Assembly: GCA_030867875.1 (NCBI GenBank)
Contig: JAOWCC010001634.1
Coordinates: forward strand, 57,275,860 to 57,339,859
Source: Actinernus sp. WN-2022
Taxonomy: Eukaryota; Cnidaria; Anthozoa; Actiniaria; Actinernidae
Direction: 5' to 3'
DNA: 64,000 nucleotides
In this document: positions 1 to 10,600 of the stretch, one piece after another
How positions within the stretch are numbered: the stretch's first letter is position 1
How the letters are laid out: the number at the start of each line of letters is the position of its first letter
The notes under the pieces: model-generated
The model's input: only the letters and a program-made list of their open reading frames with translations
Database searches by the model: none
Told to the model about the DNA's origin: nothing
Translations under genes and position numbers: made by a program

Positions 1-570
1 TCCTTCTTCAATTGTCCTGAGAACTAATGCAAAACATAACCCTACATTTAAAAACACCCTACCCATCCACAATGGGTGCTCGCTAATTTTCGGTGTTTAG
101 AGCTATAGTCACTAATTTATTTAGGGTGTTTAGAACTATTAGTTACTAAATAATACAGACTGTAATCCTTCTTCTATGATGATGAGAACTAATACAAATC
201 CTGACCCTACCGTCAACAATGTGTGCTCACTAATGTAGGGTTCTTTAGGGCTATTAATCACTAAACAACACAGAAATATAATACTTTTTAAATGTTCCTT
301 GTGAATTGACCCAAATCCTTACATTTAAAAACCTTAATATCAATGTACGTTCAACGTACTGGTAAGTTCCCTTTTTAGAATCTTGAAAAAATTACCTGAA
401 GATCAGGTCAATTTGACCTAGGTTAAATCTGAAGGGTCAATTTGACCTACCGGTAGGTTGAATTGACTCAAGGTCAATTTGACCTAGGTTAAATTGACTC
501 AGGATCAATTTGACCTGAAGGGTCAATTTGACCTACAACATTAACATCATATCCTATCAACCAAATTGAT
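1..570. repeat. Interspersed repeat with telomere-like and CCTAGG modules
   Basis: Noncoding. Words such as ACATTTAAAAACACCCTA and CAATGGGTGCTC recur at about 17930-18300 and again at 54870-55020. From 400 to 540 there are imperfect repeats of GGTCAATTTGACCT and ACCTAGGT followed by CCTACAACATTAAC, resembling the right end of the 16968-18441 element (CAACCTACAACATATA). I read it as one arm of the same repeat family, cut by the window edge. No ORF is worth calling. Confidence 0.6.
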
Positions 571-1316
571 AACAACACATGTACCTACATGTATATGTAC
601 ATGTAATAACCCTATAACCTTAATTAACCCTAACACTAATCCAGGGTTTAGGATATTTAGGGCTAATCACAGGTTTAGGGTTTCCTACCATTACTACTGA
701 TAGGATCATCCTTACTATGGCTTACCTGAGGAGTTAGGAGGAGTGTCTCTTATTGTATGTAAAACCTGGAAAAAGAAAGCACTCTTAATGACTATATGTG
801 TTCTGCTTTAATCTGTAGAGCAGTACTAGTGTTCCTGGATACTCCCTTCCTCATGTGATGTAAACCAGTATTATAATGCAAAATAGTACCCCTCTGGATC
901 TACATGTAATATTTTACCTTCATGTCCCTAATGTTATGTATGTATAAACTCTCCTCTAGGACTACCAAAAGTCTCTGCAAAATACAACACATCACAGCAA
1001 TGAATTAAATTAGTACTTACACAGATTCCACTAGACCTGCATGTATATGCTGGTTTTAACTGATCAAAAATATCGAACTTTATCAGAAAATAACTGGAGC
1101 TGCTTGTGTTTCGTATGAGACTCATTTTCAATTATTTTGCGCTGGGCGGTACATCAGAAAATGCTAGCAGAATCTCTGTATTTAGTTACTTGTTAATGAT
1201 GTCAGTGTTTCAATTTCATTTCGAAACCCACAACTGAAGATAAAAATGCTATTATTTTTGGAACCTACAAGCTAAACCAAAAAGCAACAATTAAGCTAAA
1301 ATTTCCAAAGTAGGGT

Positions 1317-1665
1317 TTATAATATAATAATAATAATCAACTTTATTTTACGAGGGTGGCATCTAATAACAGTAAAGCATCCATGCACTTGTTCAATTAC
1401 TGCATTCTGTACTGTTAGATTTAGAGATGGATTTGCAACTTTGTTTTCCAAGCACTTTCCAGTGACTAAGAGACATTTCGTTTTGGCTGTTTTTTTGACC
1501 ATCATATTGCGCAGGTGCTGACCATTTTGAGAGGCAATTGCATTTACATCTGATGCGTAACTCAGCGTAGTATCGTCGGCATATAATTGACTTGACTATA
1601 GAGCGCCGCATTCCTGACGGCAGGTCATTAATGAACATTAATGAACACATCTATAGAGGAGGAAT
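1317..1665 (-). mobile_element. LINE (non-LTR) reverse transcriptase fragment
   Basis: On the minus strand the translation gives FINDLPSGM followed, after a frameshift near 1590, by YADDTTLSYASD, the catalytic palm motif of a non-LTR reverse transcriptase. It ends in an AT-rich (ATT)n-type tail at 1322-1340, as expected for a LINE 3' end. Only about 110 codons remain, so it is 5'-truncated, frameshifted and dead. It lies in the large third intron of WIPI2. Confidence 0.7.
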
Positions 1666-1849
1666 GCCATTCATTTTAGTATGCTAATGTACTGCGAGCA
1701 CCTACACTGTACTTAAATAGTAACGAAATAAATCCAGGTCTTTCTCACGTACTGACCATAGGCATTGAGCTTCATTAACAGCAGCTTTGTACCATTTAAG
1801 ACTAGTTTACAATATTGAGGGAGAGAAAAGGAAAAAATTAAGTATAGGA

Positions 1850-4655
1850 ATCTGTAGTAGCCATTTAATAAGCTAATGGAGACAGATAGCCATGAGCGCT
1901 ACATGTACTTACCACTCTGTTGAGCCGCACCGCCAGAATGGTGTTTGGGTAGCTGTAGTTGCATATTTCTGTAGTAGCCATTTAATAAGCTAATCAGACA
2001 GATAGCCATGAGCGCTACATGTACTTACCACTCTGTTGAGCCGCACCGCCACAATGGTGTTTGGGTAGCTGTAGTTGCATATTTATGTAGTAGCCATTTA
2101 ATAAGCTAATGAGACAGATAGCCATGAGCGCTACATGTACTTACCACTCTGTTGAGCCGCACCGCCAGAATGGTGTTTGGGTAGCTGTAGTTGCATATTT
2201 CTGTAGTAGCCATTTAATAAGCTAATCAGACAGATAGCCATGAGCGCTACATGTACTTACCACTCTGTTGAGCCGCACCGCCAGAATGGTGTTTGGGTAG
2301 CTGTAGTTGCATATTTCTGTAGTAGCCATTTAATAAGCTAATCAGACAGATAGCCATGAGCGCTACATGTACTTACCACTCTGTTGAGCCGCACCGCCAG
2401 AATGGTGTTTGGGTAGCTGTAGTTGCATATTTCTGTAGTAGCCATTTAATAAGCTAATGGAGACAGATAGCCATGAGCACTACATGTACTTACCACTCTG
2501 TTGAGCCGCACCGCCAGAATGGTGTTTGGGTAGCTGTAGTTGCATATTTCTGAAGTAGCCATTTAATAAGCTAATGGAGACAGATAGCCATGAGCGCTAC
2601 ATGTACTTACCACTCTGTTGAGCCGCACCGCCAGAATGGGGTTTGGGTAGCTGTAGTTGCATATTTCTGTAGTAGCCATTTAATAAGCTAATGGAGACAG
2701 ATAGCCATGAGCGCTACATGTACTTACCACTCTGTTGAGCCGCACCGCCAGAATGGTGTTTGGGTAGCTGTAGTTGCATATTTCTGTAGTAGCCATTTAA
2801 TAAGCTAATGGAGACAGATAGCCATGAGCGCTACATGTACTTACCACTCTGTTGAGCCGCACCGCCAGAATGGTGTTTGGGTAGCTGTAGTTGCATATTT
2901 CTGTAGTAGCCATTTAATAAGCTAATCAGACAGATAGCCATGAGCGCTACATGTACTTACCACTCTGTTGAGCCGCACCGCCAGAATGGTGTTTGGGTAG
3001 CTGTAGTTGCATATTTCTGTAGTAGCCATTTAATAAGCTAATGGAGACAGATAGCCATGAGCGCTACATGTACTTACCACTCTGTTGAGCCGCACCGCCA
3101 GAATGGTGTTTGGGTAGCTGTAGTTGCATATTTCTGTAGTAGCCATTTAATAAGCTAATGGAGACAGATAGCCATGAGCGCTACATGTACTTACCACTCT
3201 GTTGAGCCGCACAGCCAGAATGGTGTTTGGGTAGCTGTAGTTACATATTTCTGTAGTAGCCATTTAATAAGCTAATGGAGACAGATAGCCATGAGCGCTA
3301 CATGTACTTACCACTCTGTTGAGCCGCACCGCCAGAATGGTGTTTGGGTAGCTGTAGTTGCATATTTCTGTAGTAGCCATTTAATAAGCTAATCAGACAG
3401 ATAGCCATGAGCGCTACATGTACTTACCACTCTGTTGAGCCGCACCGCCATAATGGTGTTTGGGTAGCTGTAGTTGCATATTTCTGTAGTAGCCATTTAA
3501 TAAGCTAATCAGACAGATAGCCATGAGCGCTACATGTACTTACCACTCTGTTGAGCCGCACCGCCAGAATGGTGTTTGGGTAGCTGTAGTTGCATATTTC
3601 TGTAGTAGCCATTTAATAAGCTAATCAGACAGATAGCCATGAGCGCTACATGTACTTACCACTCTGTTGAGCCGCACCGCCAGAATGGTGTTTGGGTAGC
3701 TGTAGTTGCATATTTCTGTAGTAGCCATTTAATAAGCTAATGGAGACAGATAGCCATGAGCGCTACATGTACTTACCACTCTGTTGAGCCGCACCGCCAG
3801 AATGGTGTTTGGGTAGCTGTAGTTGCATATTTCTGTAGTAGCCATTTAATAAGCTAATGGAGACAGATAGCCATGAGCGCTACATGTACTTACCACTCTG
3901 TTGAGCCGCACCGCCAGAATGGTGTTTGGGTAGCTGTAGTTACATATTTCTGTAGTAGCCATTTAATAAGCTAATGGAGACAGATAGCCATGAGCGCTAC
4001 ATGTACTTACCACTCTGTTGAGCCGCACCGCCAGAATGGTGTTTGGGTAGCTGTAGTTGCATATTTCTGTAGTAGCCATTTAATAAGCTAATGGAGACAG
4101 ATAGCCATGAGCGCTACATGTACTTACCACTCTGTTGAGCCGCACCGCCAGAATGGTGTTTGGGTAGCTGTAGTTGCATATTTCTGTAGTAGCCATTTAA
4201 TAAGCTAATGGAGACAGATAGCCATGAGCGCTACATGTACTTACCACTCTGTTGAGCCGCACCGCCAGAATGGTGTTTGGGTAGCTGTAGTTGCATATTT
4301 CTGTAGTAGCCATTTAATAAGCTAATCAGACAGATAGCCATGAGCGCTACATGTACTTACCACTCTGTTGAGCCGCACCGCCAGAATGGTGTTTGGGTAG
4401 CTGTAGTTACATATTTCTGTAGTAGCCATTTAATAAGCTAATCAGACAGATAGCCATGAGCGCTACATGTACTTACCACTCTGTTGAGCCGCACCGCCAG
4501 AATGGTGTTTGGGTAGCTGTAGTTACATATTTCTGTAGTAGCCATTTAATAAGCTAATGGAGACAGATAGCCATGAGCGCTACATGTACTTACCACTCTG
4601 TTGAGCCGCACCGCCAGAATGGTGTTTGGGTAGCTGTAGTTACATATTTCTGTTC
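1850..4655. repeat. 117-bp satellite array, 24 units
   Basis: About 24 head-to-tail copies of a 116-117 bp unit that begins GTAGCCATTTAATAAGCTAA. Two main unit types differ at one site (AATGGAGACAG versus AATCAGACAG) and occur in runs, suggesting block duplication or gene conversion. Other differences are rare single bases, so the array is young or homogenised. It lies in WIPI2 intron 3. On the WIPI2 sense (minus) strand each unit contains TACAG acceptor-like sites followed about 40 nt later by GTGGTAAGTA, a consensus 5' splice site. Confidence 0.95.
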
Positions 4656-5002
4656 CTTTCTATAAAATATAAAAAATTGCTTTGTTAACATTATTCATTG
4701 AAGTACAGTATATTGTAGTAAAGGGGTTGTAAAGCGGACTTTCATTCAGTAAATAATGTTTAATATCATTAGCAAGGTTTAATTAATTCTAAAGTAACAC
4801 TGTAAATAATTATCTTAAATAGCCAGAAAACTATAAAGCTACTTTTAAAAATATGTTCTCCATTTTCTGAGCAAACTAAATGTATCTTGTATATGATCTG
4901 ACGTTTTTTTTCTCATAATTCTATGTCTATCAAATTGTAACTACAATGTACAATGTATATGTATATCACCTCTATTGTTAACCTGTCTACTTGAATATGA
5001 AA
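4656..5002. other. AT-rich intronic stretch, nothing recognised
   Basis: AT-rich unique-looking sequence between the satellite array and a MITE dimer in WIPI2 intron 3. I see no exon, RNA gene or clear repeat here. Confidence 0.5.
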
Positions 5003-5474
5003 TAGAGCGGTTTTCAGTTGAGTGTATTAAAACCAAACGCAAATTACCCACAGCCAGCCAATCACAGGAGCGAGTAATCACAAGTAACACATAAATGGCT
5101 TCCCTGTGAGCCAATGACAAACCAAAACCAATTTGCGTTTGGTTTTAATTTGGAATCTGATTGGCTGGTTTACTTACTCAGCCAATAGGAGAGTTTAGTA
5201 AACGCAAAACCAAAACACTTCCAACACTCATGATCAATTGAAATCCGCTCTAAAACCAAACGCAAATTACCTACAGCCAGCCAATCATAGGAGCGAGTAA
5301 TCACAAGTAACTCATAAATGGCTTCCCTGTGAGCCAATGACAAACCAAAGCAAAACCAATTTGCGTTTGGTTTTACTTTGGATTCTGATTGGTTGGTTTG
5401 CTTTCTCAGCCAATAGGAGAGCTTAGTAAACGCAAAACCAAAACACTTCCGACACTCAATTGAAATCCACTCTA
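5003..5474. mobile_element. MITE present as a tandem dimer
   Basis: Two similar roughly 230-bp units in direct order, each containing AAAACCAAACGCAAATTACC and, inverted, AATTTGCGTTTGGTTTTA. The outer ends are inverted repeats (AGAGCGGTTTTCAGTTGAGTG-like on the left, CACTCAATTGAAATCCACTC on the right). No coding capacity. The right end lies 30 bp from the WIPI2 exon 3 splice donor at 5502. Confidence 0.75.
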
Positions 5475-5502
5475 TTAGGTCTGAGATGCTGGAATCACTC
5501 AC

Positions 5503-7224
5503 CTTAAAATGACAAACTTTTAATTTCCTGGGGGCAGACAAACTGACAATAGCCACCAGACTACTAGAGAACAGTCTCTCTACTATGCAAACGTCTTCTG
5601 TTTCTCCTGCAAAGCATAATTTTGTCAGGAAACAAAAACATGTAAGATCCGGGCTTGCTTTTGATTTTAAAACATGGGGGAGCATTAATGTCTCCCCTGT
5701 TTTCAAGAGGGGAGATTTTTGGGGAATATCGGGAGATAAAAAAAACACAGCTGCAAACTCTCACAAAATTGTGTCAAAGCATGAGCCCTGAGATCATGTG
5801 TTTCATTGTTTTCAAGAAAAATGCTTTGAAACAATTGGCAATGGGGAAAACATAAACAGCTTGTGATAATGATTGTACTTTCACATTGCTATTCTCTTGC
5901 ATATTTGTAAGGGTAAACAAGATTCTGTTACAAGGGCAGAATGAGTTTCTATTAACTTAGGGGCCATCGATATATGCTAATAGTTAATTACCATGTCCTG
6001 CTTACTGTCCACTGGATGCTATGCACCTGCCTGTCAAATCTCTACCCCTTGCCCACCCTCCCCACTCGGGCTTTAAACATTGATAGGTGCATTAAGGTCA
6101 GACCCCCATTAATGTCCATATGTAATTGCTCCAATCTCATTCCCAGAACTGTTTTGTTCTTAATGCCCCACACTAACACCCACACCTGGACCCCTTCCCT
6201 CCCCCCCCCCCCCCCAAAAAAAAAAATGTCCATTGGACATTAAGCAGGGCACTATTTTAGCATATGTTGACAGTCCGTTAGGGTCATGCTTAAATATTAG
6301 GATCCATATTTGTGGGTGAATCACAAACTTGTTTCTTATTGAATTGCACCAGTTACAACTTTATGGAAACACTCGCTTAATTTGATAACCAAAACGTAAA
6401 TTCTCACAACTAGCTCAAGCGCGCGCTCAACTGTCTATGTTTCTATAGAGTTATAGAAACATGGCTTACAGCCAATCAGAGCGCGCGTACTATCGAAACT
6501 ATTTTATAATGAAGCATAGGTCATAAACCCAATTATATTATGACCCCAAGAGTATGTAGGAGTACAATCCTATTAGTTTATATAAATATCCAACTTTGAG
6601 CTTTTTACTGTAACCCAAAGTTCACAGGTCAACTTTTGAACCCAAAACTACGATGTTGACAAAAAATATAAGCCCCACCCATTTCAAAGCAAAGTTCACT
6701 TGTTCGTGACATATTTCTCAAGAGCCGTCGTGAACATGTGCACAGCCTTTTTAGATCACGCTCACTTAACTCTACTATTAAATGTTTGTTAAACGACAAG
6801 TTGAAGAGTTACATTAGTATAGGAAGTAACTGACTTTTAAAGACTATAGTACACACCATCAGATAATTCTGTTTGGCTTTAATATTTTGAAGAAACACTT
6901 TTGCTTTCATATGACAAAAATGACGACACCGTTTGCTCTCCTCAATCAAGACTCAAGTTAAGCCCAGCCTAAAACGCCATCTTACCATACTCATAGATTT
7001 CCTCCAGCTTCTCCACGGAACCTAAGGAGTATAGTTTATAACCAGACTTGGTTCCTATGGCCAAAGAACTACCGAGAAAAGGAAAAATCCAAACCCTTTT
7101 AGTCAATGTTTTGGTGACGTTAAAATTGAAGGAAAATTTCAAACTTAACTTACGTGCAATCTTGGTTGAAGTTGACGAATAAAAGGTTTCCCGTTGGATC
7201 TCCGCCATATGCAGCTAGATTCAT
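5503..7224 (-). CDS. WIPI2: WIPI2, 5' coding exons 1-3 (gene continues off the left edge)
   Basis: WD-repeat PROPPIN that binds PI3P on the forming autophagosome and recruits ATG16L1. Exons on the minus strand: 7224-7154 (71 nt), 7068-6986 (83 nt), 5606-5503 (104 nt); phases fit (2, 1, 0) and all introns are GT-AG. The start at 7224 gives [20 protein letters not shown], matching the vertebrate WIPI2 N terminus (MNLAS...); a different-frame ATG at 7208 does not. Exon 2 encodes [20 protein letters not shown]. Exon 3 encodes [20 protein letters not shown] and ends CHFK, where the family continues with KGTEIC. Residues 1-86 of about 440 are present, covering the first blade or two of the seven-bladed propeller. 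The lipid-binding FRRG motif lies further on and is not in the window. I searched 1-5170 for exon 4 and did not find it. WIPI1 is less likely given [13 protein letters not shown] and [10 protein letters not shown]. Confidence 0.9.
5607..6985. other. WIPI2 intron 2
   Basis: No supported gene. It holds a C15-A11 homopolymer junction (6201-6226) and weak inverted repeats around 5965-6270 (ATATGCTAA left, TTAGCATAT right), probably a degenerate MITE. Confidence 0.5.
6201..6226. repeat. C15/A11 homopolymer junction
   Basis: Fifteen C followed directly by eleven A. Its reverse complement (T run into G run) resembles the T21/G19 tract at 10694-10733. Confidence 0.95.
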
Positions 7225-7632
7225 CGGGTATCCTTAATCTCTAAATCCCGTTTTATCAGCTCCAAATTTCCTATTTCCCCTTTCTAAACTATGAACAACT
7301 TGGAAGTCTAAATTTTTGGAACACAACAATAACAAAGCTTGCACGGTCATGCGCAGTAGAGATTCGCTGACACATCAGTATGTGTGTGACGTCACCTTGT
7401 GATAATTGTAAAACCGAGTGTAAAACCGGAAACAAAGATGCTCTGATCAGAAGTAAAGCAAAAAGAGCAGCAATAGAAGAAATGTAAAACTGTACATAAA
7501 GGATGCAACTCGTTCTTGATCGGTTATTCAATGCAATAAAGCAGTCCGCTTGGAAGAACCGAGAGGGACTAGGACTGGACTGGTGGTATTTACCGCTTAT
7601 TGATATTGCTGGCTCATCCACGTGTAAACAAG
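7225..7632. promoter_or_regulatory. Bidirectional WIPI2/NOL11 promoter with a CRE palindrome
   Basis: The two start codons are divergent with 408 bp between them. A perfect CRE, TGACGTCA, sits at 7387-7394. ATGGCGG cores (YY1-like) overlap the NOL11 start codon (CAAGATGGCGGA, 7631-7642) and lie just inside WIPI2 exon 1. No TATA box is evident. An in-frame upstream ATG for NOL11 at 7600 would add 11 residues (MILLAHPRVNK) that the family does not have. Confidence 0.65.
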
Positions 7633-10600
7633 ATGGCGGACATTGGTGAGCCTTTCTCGTTGTGCAGAATATTTCAGAAGGATTCACTGGTTGGAATTGA
7701 AAAACATTGCCAAGAGAACCACGTCATTTTGACATTCAGGGATAGAGGCGTCTTAGTTTATAACGTGAGTGTAAAATTCGCGGTCATGCCTTGATTCTGT
7801 TGTGGTTGAAAACTGTCTGACAAAATTCAATATTCAATTTATTATATTTATAAACCAATAGTCAATACTACAAGGGGGAACATACAGAAGAAAGGCCAAA
7901 GCCAGAGGCTTAAATGGCTTATGGTCAGTAAAGATAGTATAAGATTACGAGAATTTATTTTTACAAGATGGAAAGAAAACCAAACTAGTGAATTAACAAA
8001 CTCATATACACACACAAGCATTAAGCTTATAACAACTCCTAACAAAATATGTAATTCTGTTGTTACAGGGACTTGTATTTAATACCCTTAACTTTTGAAC
8101 GGAATGAGAGTCTGTAGATCTTGCATTATTTGAGGTAGATTTGTCTGTAGATCTTGCAGATTGCATTAGGGTATCCAGTGTCATCATGATCAGAAGTTGG
8201 TTTTACAAATTCCATCACAAATTAAAGTTTTAAAGTGACAAAGCAGTAAAAGGGACTGAAAAGTGGATATAGTTTACATATTGTCACCTGGAAAGGACAT
8301 CTACAAACTGCTGAAGGTCCGAAATGTTCAATGTTCAAATTTATTCTGCACTCTGTACTATTTACAATGACTACAATTACAGTTACATTAACAATACATT
8401 TAAAGTGCCACTACGATCAAATTTTGAGATAGTGATATTTTTGCGTATTTGTAAAGAAAAGTTGCTATACTTTTTGTCTACCCACACCGTTTTTTTATAT
8501 GACGATGGGAAGTCTTATTTTTTTGGGGTCCGAATCTTGAGTTTTTATGTCCGCCATTACTCTAACCCGTTCCGAGACAGAGCCATGACAGAGCCAATTT
8601 CCAGCGAACGTGACGTCATCTTCTCAACACAACAACATGCGGGGCTACGTTTCACACAAACTTTCGCACAAACTTATAAGTAAAGTACTTGTTTATACTA
8701 TTTTTTCCAAAAAGGAAAGGAAAGAACAAAGTTTTGAATGGAAATACGCATTTACAAGAGCAACGCGTTGAGAAGATGACGTCACGACAGCAAACCACTG
8801 GTCGAAAATTTGGAACACACTTCAGTAATGGCGGCCGTGATTTCAAAGGTAAACTCTCTGCAAAATTCATACGTTAATTTGGTCCTTTGGTAATATTTTT
8901 CACTGATTTGGATATTTTCGACACTGTGTGTCGTTTTGGAAGACAAAAAGGTAGAAAAGAAAATGTTCGAATTTCGTCGTAGTAGCACTTTAAATGAAAA
9001 TAAAGAAATGTACATATTCTATATTGAGATCGTGCACAGTGACCAAAGTAGCGTAGCTTCCGAGTTGGACACTGCCTTTTCCCGAAAAGGGAAAAACTGT
9101 GCCTGAGGACGTCTTGAAATGTACTGACCGAGGCTGCAGTACTTTAAGAGACTGAGGGCCCAGTTTTTGTCTCTATATACTAGAACTAACCCAGTAGAGT
9201 AGAGAAAAATAAATGCATTATTTACTGGCTTATTCTCTTTCGACTTGAGAGACAAATTATTGAACAAACTCAATGAACTGAGAGTGCATGTAGTGGTTAC
9301 CATGACCACTGTCAGAGATAGGAAAATGCTGCCAGCTTCTAGAACCAATAAGATTTCAGGAAATCTTAGGTTACTGTATGCATGAAAAAAAGTTGTTTAT
9401 TTGGTTTTAATATTTATTTAACTATAAAAAAAAAATGGAATTATGGTGTGATAAATAGAAATATTGTGACTAGCAACCCAACCAATATATGGTGAACAAA
9501 GATTTGTGTTAACTTAATCAGTTTCAAGAAGTAATGCAAATGTTTAACTTAAAGATAAAGGGTACTCATTTAAAGTCTTAATGGCTATCCTGAGGGCTAC
9601 TAAGTGGATCATGACCAATTAACTAAAACTAGATAAATTTACTACATGACATTGTTCTTTTACTAGTTAGAGGATAACAAACTGATCCATAGCTTACCAG
9701 TACAGCAGAGGAAGGAGTTTGCATGTGCAGTTGTACAGGACCCACAATCAAGAAAATACATAGGAATTCTGGATAAAACAGTATGTTAACTACATTTAGA
9801 TGAAATCATTTGCTTGTCATTCGTATCAGTTCTTGGTTTTGTTTGGATCCAACTTGCTGAGTTGCTGCATTCTTGTTAATTGGTTTTAGAAACTGTGTCA
9901 GTGGCCTGAGGGATCAAGTGACTTGAATGATTGCGATGAAGTGCAGGTAGCTGTTCCATTAGTAACTAGAAGAATGCTTGTACCAAGTAACTTTGTACAT
10001 AATAAACTATTGTTTAGTATGCTTGGCTTTGTTGTGCCATAGAAAGAGGATGGAGTCATGTATGTAGATAAACTTGAAAGGAAAGCTCAGTTCTAGCAAA
10101 TAATCATATTACAGTGGAACCTCTCTGTGCGACCACCTCTCGTAGGCGACCACCTCTCGTAGGCGACCACCTCTCTTTAGCGACCACTTACCAAAAGCCG
10201 GTTTTGTCTGTCAGTCAAAACACTGCATCGAATACCTCTCGTAAGCGCCCACCTCTCGTAAGCGACCGCGACCACCTTTTGGGCTTGGGAGTTGGATTAT
10301 TCTTTGTTATTTTACCTCTGGTAAGCGACCGTACAACTGAAATCATTCACACAATCTTCAATTAAAAGGTTTTTCAAGCCATAATTTTTTTTGACACTAT
10401 CAAGCCCCGTTTATCTGTTGAAGTTCATGTTTGCTGAAAATTTGAAAGGTTTTGAGGTTGGAGCACTACAAACCCATAATAATAAACTGTAGTGATAAAA
10501 TATGTTGTTGTATTGTTATTCCCTGTCCCTAGAGACAAGATATCATATTACTAAAATGTGGGCTTCCTGTGGTGGTTACTCTTGTAAGCAACCACCTCTC

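Noticed and set aside
1850..4655. CRISPR-like array
   Set aside because: Units are contiguous 117-bp repeats with no unique spacers, in a eukaryotic intron.
6969..7208. 79-codon reading starting MAEIQRETF as the WIPI2 N terminus
   Set aside because: It reads through a GT-AG intron (7153-7069); the ATG at 7224 in another frame gives the family N terminus.
7289..7687. 132-codon minus-strand ORF in the WIPI2/NOL11 promoter
   Set aside because: Overlaps the promoter and the antisense of NOL11 exon 1; low-complexity, no family resemblance.
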